Shown piece by piece: positions 35,008-45,900 of a stretch of 64,000 bases of DNA. A program made the position numbers and the translations under genes. The stretch comes from Panopea generosa (Eukaryota > Mollusca > Bivalvia > Adapedonta > Hiatellidae): assembly GCA_029582155.1 (NCBI GenBank), contig CM055894.1, positions 35,770,132 through 35,834,131 of the forward strand. The letters are read 5' to 3'. Numbering within the stretch: the first letter of the stretch is position 1; each line of letters starts with the position of its first letter. The notes under the pieces were generated by a model. It was given only the letters and a program-made list of their open reading frames with translations. It did not search any database and was not told where the DNA came from.

Positions 35008-35625
35008 TTGAAAAAACAAAGCACCAAAACACGCCAAATACAGTTTACCGAACCCGATACAATGGATGATGGTCAATCAGTGAGTTCAGTACCTTATCAT
35101 ACGGGTATCAGTAGTAAAGATAGGGCACATAAAGTAATTTGCCAATTACAGAAACACTTGTTTTTTGATGGAATAACAACTTGGCTCGTATTCAAGCAAA
35201 AATTCGTGCGTTATGCCAAAGCATGCGCATGGTCATCAGTCGAGTGTTTCAACTGTCTGTGTTTGAGCCTCACGAGCAAAGCGGCAGGTTTTTGTGCGGT
35301 TATAAATGATCACAACAAAAACATGAATTTTAGAAAGTTAATGCAATGTCTAGAAGAACGGTTTGGCGCAAAATAACTTGTAGCAACAGCGCAAGCACGT
35401 TTCAATCAGGCATTGCAGAGGACTTACGAATCTCTTGATGATTGGTCAGATAGAGTGTTGACATTGGCAACTAAAGCATTTAGAGATTTGCCAGAATATT
35501 ATTCAAACCAGCAGGCTGTTATTCGCTTCTGCCGAGATTGGAATGATAGAGAAGCTCAACACAAAATTTGTATGCAAGAGCCAAACTCTATAGATCAGGC
35601 TATCAATAGCATACGGTTGTACTAG
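35008..35625 (+). pseudogene. Ty3/gypsy-like gag core (two ORF pieces)
   Basis: 35008-35376 and 35413-35625 are in the order of a gag capsid-type protein: FDGITTWLVFKQKFVRYA, LSLTSKAAGFCAVI, CLEERFGAK, then ARFNQALQR, LDDWSDRVLTLATKAF, AVIRFCRDW and EAINSIR-like end (AINSIRLY). A single in-frame-type stop at 35374-35376 and a frame change separate the pieces. This is structural, particle-forming protein of an LTR retrotransposon. No pol follows it. Confidence 0.75.
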
Positions 35626-35803
35626 CACACTCGTAAAGTCATGTATGGTAAATCAAAAAAGAAAGAAGAAGCCAACATATGACGATTCGGACGAAGGAGT
35701 TCAGAACGTGTATGCAGTATAAAGTACTCGAAGCACTCTAGACTCTGATGCCAAGCAGCAAGAGTCATCTCAGACAAATACGCTAAAAGCAATTCTTGAA
35801 AAA

Positions 35804-36013
35804 TTGGAGCAGTTTATGGCTTATCCAATCAACTTTAGGCGACGTGGTTGCCCTAGAGGTGCTCCAAGAAGCAGAAATAACGGTGCTTGTTTCCTATGCG
35901 GTGAGCAAGGACATTTCAAAAGAGAACTAGAAAGCAACAGGTCAAGTGGGTATTTTAACCCCAAAGGGTCGAGTGCGTTGGCCAAATCTCGATCCCAGGA
36001 CCAAAAGGCCTAA
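35804..36013 (+). pseudogene. gag C-terminal zinc knuckle, last cysteine lost
   Basis: CFLCGEQGHFKREL fits the retroviral-type knuckle C-x2-C-x4-H-x4-C, except that the final Cys position is Leu (codon CTA). The upstream basic segment FRRRGCPRGAPRSRN is typical of nucleocapsid. The ORF ends at 36013 and the composition changes afterwards. Confidence 0.75.
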
Positions 36014-36237
36014 ATAGTGAAACAGGACGGGACAAGCAAGGTGGGGTAGCTTCTGGCATGCCATCTTGCTATCCTTTTCAGGAATCTGCAGAAGTTATTG
36101 ATGCAGGTTAAGTTCCGTGACTAAGAAAGTAGTACAACGCTCCCAATCGTACAGTGCACGGGACAAAAGAACATAAAGAATGATACCGTAGAACCAAACG
36201 GATAAGTATCCCAACTTCTGTATTTTTTTGTTTTCAG

Positions 36238-37560
36238 GCAATGTCAGGCAAATAATTCCGACAAGACAAACTGATTACCTTGATGAAGGGGACGCCGCCA
36301 TTGACCGGAAGGTGCTATTAGGGTCAAGGCTGTTGGTTGAAGGTCTCTGGCTGTGCCACCGAGCCGCCAATACCATGAGGGTCGACGCCCTCATGTGTCA
36401 AGTGCAGGAAGTCCGAACGACTGCAGGTCCATGACAATGCATGGATCAGTCATAACATCCGCCGGCTGCGAAAGAAGAGGTCTAAGACTTCTAAAGACTT
36501 CTAAAGACGTGCCATCTGGACCTTCAAGAGACATCCGGTTGGATATTGAACCAACAATTGAGCAGATTTAGGAGGATGCAGCCCACAGCACATCCCAAGG
36601 GGCTGAGGTGCTGCTGGTTTCCTGTGAGGAGCCAATGGAGGATGACGTGTCAGTATCGTCTAGTCGTCAGGTCTTGATGTTGGAAGATTCCAGCCTGGAG
36701 ATGTTCGGGGGAGGTAGCTTTTGACCTATGCATGCTTTCCAAGGAATGCACCAAGGAATGCATTCTCCCTTTACCTTAGGGCATGGAGGATGCAGGGCAA
36801 CTTCCACTCCAGGGAGAGGCGACGTTAGATCAAAATCTAACCCAGGGCGAGGTTGTAACTATAGAAAGCCATGGAATCCCCAAGCGATCCACGAGGTCAG
36901 TGATCGAGCCAGAGCGAAAAGGACTTTAACAACAGAAAGACGCTTGAACCCCCAAAGGTTTCAAAAGGTCATCCAGAGCGGTTCGATGTGAAACTGGTAG
37001 AGTGGGGGGGGGGCGACAGAAATACCTTATGCAACATGTCGGTAGAGGAAGGGGGGGGGTGACTGTGGACCTACCAGAGTACAGAGAGGTAACATCACCG
37101 AATGGCACAGAGTCGGCATCAGTGACAACAGTTCTGAGCTAAGTCTGAACTACAAACAGAGACGTGCTAGGGTTCGTCGCCAAAATCGTCAACAACGACG
37201 ATCACAATAAGACGCCTGTTGGTGTGATAAAGCGGTAAGGGACGCTAAAGTCCACGCTTTTGTCAAACATCTGCCCACTATATTTTGTGAACTGGTAGTG
37301 GTCACCGACGATATAACCAAGAGGTGATTAGCTGCCCTGAAACTGGTAAAGGATTGGATCCTGGGCAGAAGGGCCACATTAACGGATCTAACCCGTTATG
37401 TGGATAGTATTGGGTCCTTGAAGCCAACCCACAATAATGAGATTAATGAGGTACAGTTAAAGGGTATGACCGACATATGTAACGAATTGCAGTTGGAACC
37501 GCCCACATTCTTCACTCTGTACCCGCTGAACTCACCGGCGGTGTTGCTCCGCTGGAGAGC
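36238..37560 (+). pseudogene. GC-richer N-terminal region of the TatD-like pseudogene
   Basis: A strong 3' splice-site look (TTTTTTTGTTTTCAG) ends at 36237. The sequence that follows is clearly GC-richer than the window, with open pieces at 36228-36434, 36353-36571, 36728-36991 and a readable stretch at about 37249-37560 (FVKHLPTIFCELVVVTDDI, LVKDWILGRRATLTDL, LQLEPPTFFTLYPLN). A G8-9 run at 37004-37012 and another near 37051 coincide with frame loss. I do not recognise a domain before the TatD motif, but the last stretch leads into it. Confidence 0.5.
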
Positions 37561-37575
37561 AATGCTCCTTGTTGT

Positions 37576-38378
37576 TTAGGAAGACAGTCTTCCAGAGGGT
37601 TTTGACAGCCACTGCCACCTTGACATGAGTATATTTCTAATGAAATTGGGCCCTCCACAAGTTACCGGAATGTCTACCAAGCAGTCACTCCAGAAAAGGG
37701 ATTCGAGGTTGACCTGGAGGGTGCAATAGCAAACTACTGTGACCCAAACAGTTACGAAGGAAATAAGGAGTTTAAGGAGGAAAGGATCGGCGTAACAAAT
37801 GGACTCCATCCAAAGACGGCTCCACACGCCACTTCTTCTGACCTCCAGAATCTCCAGAGGCTACTGGAATGCCCCGAGGTGCTGGGACTTGGAGAAGTAG
37901 GATTGAACCATACCGTCCCTCAAGACCAATACTATAACCAGCAAAAGGTTTTGGAAGATGTTCTGGGATGCACCACGTTCTTGTACTCCATTGCAGGTGT
38001 AGGAACGGCCAGGAAAGTGATGGTGTATAGAATACCCTACTCCGGAGGGTTAAAGCCATTTTGCCTAAGGAGCAAGCCATTCACCTCCACTGTTTCACCG
38101 GCAACAGAGGAGTGGTGAATCGGTGATGGAGGCCTTTCCTAATACCCACTTTGGGTTTACAAGGCTGGTAGATAGGTCCACCCAAGAAAAGAAGGATGGA
38201 CTATTAGCCGTAGATGAAATTCGCCTTCTTCTGGAAACCGATGGACCTTGTTTCCAGTTTCCGGGAAGTAGGTATTTATCTCCAAGTCTCATCGGGATGG
38301 TAGCTGATGTTGTTCCAACCGCTCGAAGGACATCCAGGAGGCAGATTCTGACAGTCACTACAGTAAATGCCAAGTAGC
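37576..38378 (+). pseudogene. TatD-family metal-dependent deoxyribonuclease, TATDN2-like, frameshifted
   Basis: TatD enzymes are TIM-barrel nucleases using two metal ions held by His, Glu and Asp. The motifs occur in the family order: FDSHCHLDM at 37601-37627 (HxH metal ligands), NGLHPKTA at about 37798, LGLGEVGLNH at 37885-37915 (Glu ligand), AIHLHCFTG at 38079-38105 (His ligand), HFGFT near 38147, and LLLETDGP at 38229-38252 (Asp ligand). All metal ligands expected are still visible, but they lie in three frames and a stop follows the FTG block, so this copy is a pseudogene. It lies where pol should be inside an LTR-bracketed unit. Confidence 0.8.
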
Positions 38379-38673
38379 TGTACCAGGGCAAGTCTACTTA
38401 ACTATCTGTTAGTTTTTAACATGACAGATGACTGATTACAGACGACCGTATAGGCAAGGTAGCCCCAAAGGGCCCAGCTGTAAAACATCTTACCAACGAC
38501 ATTGATAACACATTGTTAGTATAATACATGACAAACTGTTATACTCAAATCAAGTACTCGGCATAAACTTCACTACTAACACAGGTGCCCAAAACGGCAC
38601 AGACGTGAGACACTAGACTTCCCCGGTATTCCTGTGAGGGTGGTCTCGTTTTTTTTCAATAGAACGGGGAAAT

Positions 38674-38908
38674 GTGTAGTGACTGGTTTTGTCTGACTAA
38701 GAAAGTGAAGTCCAAACCGAGAGTTTTCCCGAAAAAGCGTGGACAAGGTGCGCGCGTTGACGTCACACGTAGGCTGGACAGGAACTGGGCATTCAGTCTC
38801 GAAGTCTCGATAGTGATAGGTCGTGACAGAAGAGTAATTAACTCTACGCATTAACTTTTAGCAGTCCAACAGAGTCCAGTATAACATACAAGGTAGGAAT
38901 TTACTATA
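38674..38908 (+). repeat. 3' LTR-like repeat of the TatD-carrying unit
   Basis: Begins TGTAGTGACTGG immediately after a purine-rich run (AGAACGGGGAAA), as a 3' LTR after a polypurine tract. Collinear with 33782-34010. The divergence of about 20% means either great age or two LTRs of different insertions. Confidence 0.75.
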
Positions 38909-38909
38909 G

Positions 38910-39540
38910 TATTTTACGTGTACATGTAAACAATCGTTGATATGATTTAATGATCGCAATTTCAAACCAGTATGAATACATATCATTATTTAAACGAACT
39001 GTAAACTTAATTAACAATGGAATAAACTAATGATTTATTGTATGATCTTTTTTTAGAACAAGCCCCCAAACCAAGAAATGTTGTATTTATAGAACAATGA
39101 ACATCATGAAATGGGGTCGAAATGTCTTCAAAATCAGGAGTCGAAATTTCGAGGGGCCGAGATGTCCTGATACCGTATTATCCCATATAACCCTACTACT
39201 GAGATATACACATATAACAGTATAATAACATCATCTCACACATGCACTCTTACAAATTGAATATGTCTTTCCTGGGGACAGTGTGACAATTGAAATGAAT
39301 TGATGCCTGTAAGATATCTTGGGAGTTGGTCAACATGTTTTGCCATCTTTTTAGCAAAACTAGAATCGGTACAAACAAGTGTACAAACTCACTGTTTATG
39401 TTAATTATATTGTTCATACATGACTTGCTTACTATTACTTGAAAGTTTAGTCCAGTACAATTATTTTTCTTGATGACACCAATTCAATCCGTCTAATTGA
39501 CCGGTTTGCGATAATATGTATACATACTAGGAAAAAAATA
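38910..39540. other. Intervening sequence, no gene
   Basis: AT-rich. A short degenerate repeat of GTCGAAATGTC / GTCGAAATTTC / CCGAGATGTCC occurs at about 39115-39170. Nothing else recognised. Confidence 0.5.
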
Positions 39541-39542
39541 AA

Positions 39543-42500
39543 ATGGCTGCGTCACTGCAAACAATAAATAACCACGTTTTTTTTCATGTGTTTATTTTTT
39601 TCAAAGGTATATATACAAGAAATAACTATCGTGGACCGGGTTGGGTAATAAGGGAAGTAATGGGACATTATGTAAAATTGATAAAATACAGACTAATAAG
39701 GGGTTCTTCGTATGTTGCTCTTCCCAGTGTTATAAAAAATAAACAAGGATTAATCAATATTACAAATTAAAAGGATAATGAATGCTTCCGTTGGTGTCAT
39801 TTAGCGTATCTTTTCCAGCTGAAAAGAACACACAAAGAAAAACAAAATATAAAAAACATATAGATGAAGTAAATTATGATGGAATTAAGTTTCCTGATAA
39901 GATCAAGGATATTCCTAAAATAGAAGCAGCAAACAATATAAGGTTTAACGTCTTTGGAATTGGGAATGATGAAGTACCTATTTATCCTTTGTACATCTCT
40001 AAAAATAAAAATGAACTTATATTAATAGAGGGGGAAGGTTAATCTTATTATGTTTGGATAAAGGATTTTTACAAATTCATGAACACATAATCAAAACACA
40101 ATAACAGACATTTCTTTTGTAAATATTGTATTCAACACTTTTCAGCGGAGAGAATACTAAATAAACATATAGAAGTTTGTTTAGCTATTAATGGGGTACA
40201 AAAAGTAAAAATGCCAGATAAGAGAAACAGTAAATTAAAGTTTGTATATTATCATGATTAACTGCCTGTTCCTTTTGTTATTTATGCAGATTTCGAAGCA
40301 ATAATAACACCGATAAAAGAAACTGGTGGTAAATCAACTGAAGCTTATTAAGAACATATTGCTTGTGGTTTTGGATATAAGTTAGTATGCATATGTGATA
40401 AGATAATACATTTAGTAAATCAGGAGAGATTTACCGAGGAAACGATTCAATACATCGTTTTATTGAAAAGATTTTGGAAGAACAAGAATACTGTAACAAA
40501 ATGATGAAAAGTTGTTTTGATAAAGAAATGATAATAACAAAAGAGGAAGAGAAATAATTTAAAAGAAAGACTTATTGTCTTATTTGTGAAAAGGAATTTA
40601 CGGAAGATGATTTAAAATGGAACTATCCTTTTGAAGGTCATTGTAACATTACGGGAAAATATCGAGGTAGTGCCCATAATAAATGTAAAAGATCATATAG
40701 ATAAACAAAACAGATTCCAGTTGTATTTCATAATTTAAAAGGTTATGATGGTCATGTGATAATGCAAGAGGTTGGACTGTGAAATTAATGTAAAACCTAA
40801 TAATATGGAAAAATATATGGCTTTCATGATAGAAAAGTTAGTGCTTATAGATAGTTTACAATTTCTTAATCAGTCTTTAGCTAATTCGGTTAATAATTAA
40901 CACGAAAAATTGTATTGTTTCGGTGAAGGTTGGCTTTGTTTAATTTATTAAGAGGAAAGGTAGGGTTCATCCGTATGAATATATGAATAGTTTTGAAACG
41001 TTTAAACAATAGAGTTTACCAATTATGAAGTTGTTTTATTCAAAATTATTGGATGAAACTAAATATATCGGGTGATGATTATGAACATGCTCAGAATGTG
41101 TGGAAATATTTTAAGTGTAAATCAATGGGAGATTATCATGATCTTTATCTTAGAACAGATGTTCTTTTGTTAGCAGATGTTTTTGAGAATTTTAAGTTAA
41201 CATGTTTGGAATATTATAAAATTAGATCACTGTCATTACTTCAGCTCTCCTGGATTGGCTTGGCATGCTTGTTTAAAAATAACAAAAATTAAATTAGATT
41301 TAATTACAGATATTTATATGCATTTAATGGTTGAAAATTACTTGCGGCGGGTGCGGGATTTGTTATATGGCAAATAGATATTCTAAAGTAAATAATAAAT
41401 ATTTAGATGATTATAATCCAAAGAAGGAGAGTAAACATATTATTCATTTAGATGCAAATAACCTTTACGGTTGGGGAATGCCGCAAGAATTGCCTGTTGG
41501 GAATTTCAAATGGTTTGATTCTAAGATATTAGATGATGTAGAGACTAATATCTTCTTTATTGATTGTGATCTAATTTATCCGAAATAAATACATGACTTG
41601 CATTCTGAGTATCCTTTATCACCAGAGAAATTAATAGTAAAAGATGAAATGTTTTTGCGTTAAAATGAAATAAAAGTATGATATACGCAGTTATAAAACA
41701 ACAAAGTTGGTACCTGATTTAGTTAATAAGGAAAATATGCTATTCATAGAAAAAAAATCTTCGTTTATATCTTAATTTTGGAATGAAGTTGGGTCAGATT
41801 CATAGAGTATTACGGTTTGATGAAAGTCCTTGGTTAAAAGAATATATTGATTTTAATACCCAAAAAATGAAGTAAAGAAAAATCTCGTTTTGAAAAAGAT
41901 TTTTTTAAATTAATAAATAATTCTGTTTTTGGAAAGTCGATGGAAAACTTCAGAAAAAGAATAAATTTAAAATAAACAACAGATGAAAAGGTATTAGAAA
42001 AACATGCTGATTAAGCAACCTTTTTATCAGCACACATGTTTAACAATAATTTATTTGGAATTAATAGAATAAAAGAGAAGTTGGTTCTTAACCGACCTTG
42101 TTATGTTGGGATGACTATTTCAGAATTAAGTAAATATTTAATGTATGAATTTCGTTACAATTACATTTTTAAAAAGTACATAAAGGAAAAAGTAAAATTA
42201 TTATTTACAGACACAGACAGTTTATGTTATGAAATAAAACAAAAAATATTTATTAAGATTTGGAAGAGGATAAAGATGTTTTTGATAATAGCGATTACCC
42301 GAGAGACAGTCCATTCTTTTTTGATAACAACAAAAACGTTATTGGAAAAATGAAAGATGAGGCTGCCGGGATTCAAATTGCTGGTTTAAGGAGAAAGATG
42401 TATTCGTATAAATTAGGAAGTAGATATATTGAAAAATGTAAGGGGGTGACTAAAAGTGTTATTAAAAAAATATAACTCACAAGGATTATAAAGATACGTT

Positions 42501-42665
42501 ATTTAATGAGAGTAAAAAAATACACGTGATAAAAACAATAGGATCAGATAAACATCAAGTAAAAAGATCTGAAATAAACAAAATTAGTTTGTCGTGTTTC
42601 GATAATAAAAGATATATTTTAGATGATGGGATTAACACGATTCCGTATGGTTACCATTCTAAGTA
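39543..42665 (+). pseudogene. Polinton/Maverick protein-primed DNA polymerase B, decayed
   Basis: A family-B polymerase of the protein-primed type used by Polintons (Mavericks; virus-like DNA transposons). Blocks in order over about 3.1 kb: an N-terminal RGSSYVALP segment (39543-39770), DGIKFPDKIKDI and NVFGIGNDE (39782-40042), an exonuclease-I motif YADFEA (about 40284-40301), a CxxC/H region with ITGKYRGSAHNKC (near 40650-40685), FHNLKGYDGH (about 40729-40758), LRTDVLLLADVF (ORF 41053-41292), DANNLYGWGM (about 41448-41478), FGKSMENFRKR near 41930, FTDTDSLCYE (42204-42233, catalytic Asp pair) and a C-terminal GLRRKMYSYKLG (42260-42475). Stops and frameshifts separate most blocks; none of the pieces exceeds about 105 codons. 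Inactive, old copy. Confidence 0.85.
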
Positions 42666-42700
42666 GGAGTTGTTAATGGAGAACTAGTCAAGACATATTT

Positions 42701-42796
42701 AGAATAGAAAAAATAGTGAGACGTAATTACAAAAAGAAGATGGCTTACGTAAAATGGAGCGGTTATTCGAACGATTTCAATTCTCCGGTTAAGCTG
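42701..42796 (+). pseudogene. Chromodomain remnant (Polinton integrase-type C-terminus)
   Basis: Reads RIEKIVRRNYKKKMAYVKW then SGYSNDFNSPV, matching the chromodomain pattern (xVEKIL...YxVKWxGY...xNSW) with the last Trp changed to Pro. Polinton integrases carry a C-terminal chromodomain of this kind. It starts only about 36 bp after the polymerase remnant, so the integrase catalytic core has been deleted, or the order in this subfamily is unusual. Confidence 0.65.
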
Positions 42797-42825
42797 CTTC
42801 ATAAAAAAATATTTGGGGGGTAAGA

Positions 42826-42947
42826 AGTATATATAAGGTTGGTTACCGCAAAACTTTTCCGGGGACGTGAATGACCGGCGAGCCTGGGCGAGCTTGTCAT
42901 TTTTAAGTGGGTGGGAAAACTGTGCTGTAACCAACCTTATATATACT
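42826..42947. repeat. 122-bp inverted repeat (21-bp perfect arms, longer imperfect)
   Basis: Arms 42826-42846 (starts AGTATATATAAGG) and 42927-42947 are exact reverse complements, with an 80-bp loop; pairing continues imperfectly inward to about 42860/42913 (GCAAAACTTTTCC against GGGAAAACTGTGC). It sits directly after the chromodomain, so it may be a Polinton terminal inverted repeat end or a separate foldback MITE. Both arms contain a TATATAAGG box. Confidence 0.85.
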
Positions 42948-42949
42948 AC

Positions 42950-45900
42950 TAGCGAGATGTGTTATAATTTACCTTACTGCGCGTGTATATTTTAATCAAA
43001 TGTCAGAGGTACTAGAAAGAGACCGTCATCTTGTAGCTAAATTCTATCGAGTTGAAACAATTTGAAACAATGTGACGTATAGACCTTGTTAACATTGTAA
43101 AAAAGTGTCAAACATTATAAAGGAACAGTATGCGAGCGTACAAAGAAAACTAAAACACAAGTTTCTAGTGAAGTAATATCTTTTATTTAGTGGTATTTTT
43201 TTTTGTATTTAATTCTATTGTTTCTCTTTATTATCATTTTTAATGAATAAAACAAACAAATCTCTTAAAAGTCGTAGCACATTCATTTACTGTTCATTAT
43301 CACAGTCACGTGATATGGCACGTACTATTGTTTTTTACTGCAGGCCTGCCTTCTGAAACCCTTTCTGGATTAGATCTCATACTTCTCCTTTCCTCTCCTT
43401 TTGTTTACATAACAATTATTTCAATATTGTACTTGTATATTAGGGTACTAATTGGCATGTGTCAACTCTTATTGGCACAGCGGGGTGCGATAAACCCTGA
43501 CGAGCGACGTATGTAGTACAGCTGAGGTTAATTACTGGAACGAACTATGCGATGTCGAAAGTGCAAACTTTACTTTTTTATTGTTTGGAAATTGGGTTTC
43601 AACGAATTTAAGACCCAACGAATATGTTTTTGAAGTGGAAACCACGAAATGTAATACCCACAAAAATAAAGTATTCGTATAATGCATGAAATCAATTCGT
43701 AAAATGTATGCATTCGTATTATGGTACGATGTCGCTCGGTAAATAAAACTACACGTGTTGTTTAGATTTGAGTTTATGAAATAATTCCTTCTCCAGCTAG
43801 TAGAAGTGTTTAGAGTTTTAATAAAATTGCCATCTGAAAGTACTGATGTATTTGCTTATCGGCCTGATATCTTGTGTTAAATATTATAATTATACATGTT
43901 TTACTTGTGCTAGTCTGTATTGTAGTAATATCGAGTAAAAACAAAACTTATTGAAAAGTCTTAATCGCTTGTCAAAAGAAGAATGAATATATATAAAAGA
44001 AGATGATAAATTTAGGAAGATGTGTAGCACAAATATATGAATACAAACAAAGCGTTTGATAATATTGTTACAGTGCTATACAGATAGAGAGGACTAATAA
44101 CAAAGGTTACTACCTAAGGGCGGTTATTGCCCAAACCGTAACAATACAGTTTATTCCTATTTAGTGGATGTGTTGTTATGATGGTGTAACCGGTTTTTGA
44201 TCGCCGTTAAATATTAAAATGTAAAACGGATGTTGACATAATATGCTTATATATATCTTTTTTAAAAACAACTATAAAATAATATAATATTTTTCTACCT
44301 AAACGATAATAAATGTATGCCCATTGCCTTCACCATCCTTGTTAGATCATGGTGGCCGTGATATCTTTCCAACAAATAGCGTTCCAGATTGCGATCACAT
44401 GACTAGATGACGTAATGTGTCAAACTAAAATGAAAATGCTGTTGAAGTGCAAATAAATAAAAGTAGCTAAAAATGCACTTACCTTTCACATAGGTGAGTA
44501 TATATCAATGGACTTATTTCATATTAGTGACAATTCATTGAACAACACAAATTTCTAATTTTACTTCTAAAAAAGAAAGACATAGTAACCAATTAAAACA
44601 AAGTTTTATTTTTTTATTTTTTTTTTAATTTTAATCTTTATTCATGCAGCTTTATATAGCAGCCTCTTCATATAACAAACCTTTTCAACTTATTAATTTA
44701 TTTTTATTCTACATTTAACATGTGGTTATACGATAGTTTCAAACTCATTTTAAAGACATATCTATAAGATGGGTACTTCTCCGGAACCTCTATGATTTCT
44801 TACATACGCCATCGGTGATAACTTTTGACCGTGACCTTTATTGAGTCAGCAGACGTTGAAAATGATATTCGTAAACAAACTTAGCTATTGTCCAGGTTTT
44901 ATGTAAACTTAAAAATGGACATAATGTGAATTTGTTCAGGTCTGTATTAAAAAATGACTTTCCAAATTGTATCAAAGCATATTTTTTTATTCCTTCAATA
45001 TCCACGTGGAATCTGCTTCTAAATATGAACATGTGTACATGAAGTTGGAATACGCGTGCGCGATTTCGTTATTCTCGCATGTGACGGAATTTAGGTTATA
45101 ATCGAATACATGTTACGACAATACTTCCAAAACACAATTCGTTGCCAAATATATTATATAATCTAACAGAAATGCTAGAAATTATATTTATAAACTGTGC
45201 ATAACACTGATATTTGATATATATATGTCACAAGATTATTTTCTGTCAGAAGACTCGCATGAACTACATGTATTTCCAAATATTATTGTAAGACAGGTTC
45301 ATAGCAATAAACTGATTACTCTACTTGCAACGGTGGTATCAACAAGACATTGTTGCATTAAAAAATACATTTTGGCTGTATAAGCGGTTTAAGTCAAGGC
45401 TGTGTCTTCGGTCAGTCTTGTTTTAATTACTCATTAAATAACTTATTAGCAAAAGTAATGAAATTGGATTTCAGTTGTCGCCTGATATTCTGGAAGTTAT
45501 ATCGTTTTTATTTGCTTAATTGTTTCATTAATATTATAATGATACTGTCAATGGTTTACAACAGCAGTCAGATGTCCAATTAAAGATCGTGTAAAATGGA
45601 ACCGATTGTTGAATACACAAAATGTCGGTTTCAAATACCATATATTTACCAAATATAACATATCTGCCATAATGAGCATACGTAGGACAATTCTGTTAGA
45701 AGGAAAAGTATTGATCTCTTCCTACTGATCAATTTTATTTGCGTGTTTTAGAAAGCCTATCTCATTCTCAGTCATCAGAACTATTATTTTAGGATAACAT
45801 TCAAAATCCAACTCTCTATTATCCGACAGCTCTTGTTATAGATAGTTAGTATGCCCACCGTATCATGACTTAAGTGTATTATACATGCCGACGAAATATA

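Noticed and set aside
37189..38391. Minus-strand ORFs of 62-102 aa
   Set aside because: Shadows of the GC-richer TatD-like coding strand.
43310..43516. 68-aa ORF after TTTTTTACTGCAG
   Set aside because: Hydrophobic, but no known motif; the acceptor-like sequence alone is not sufficient.
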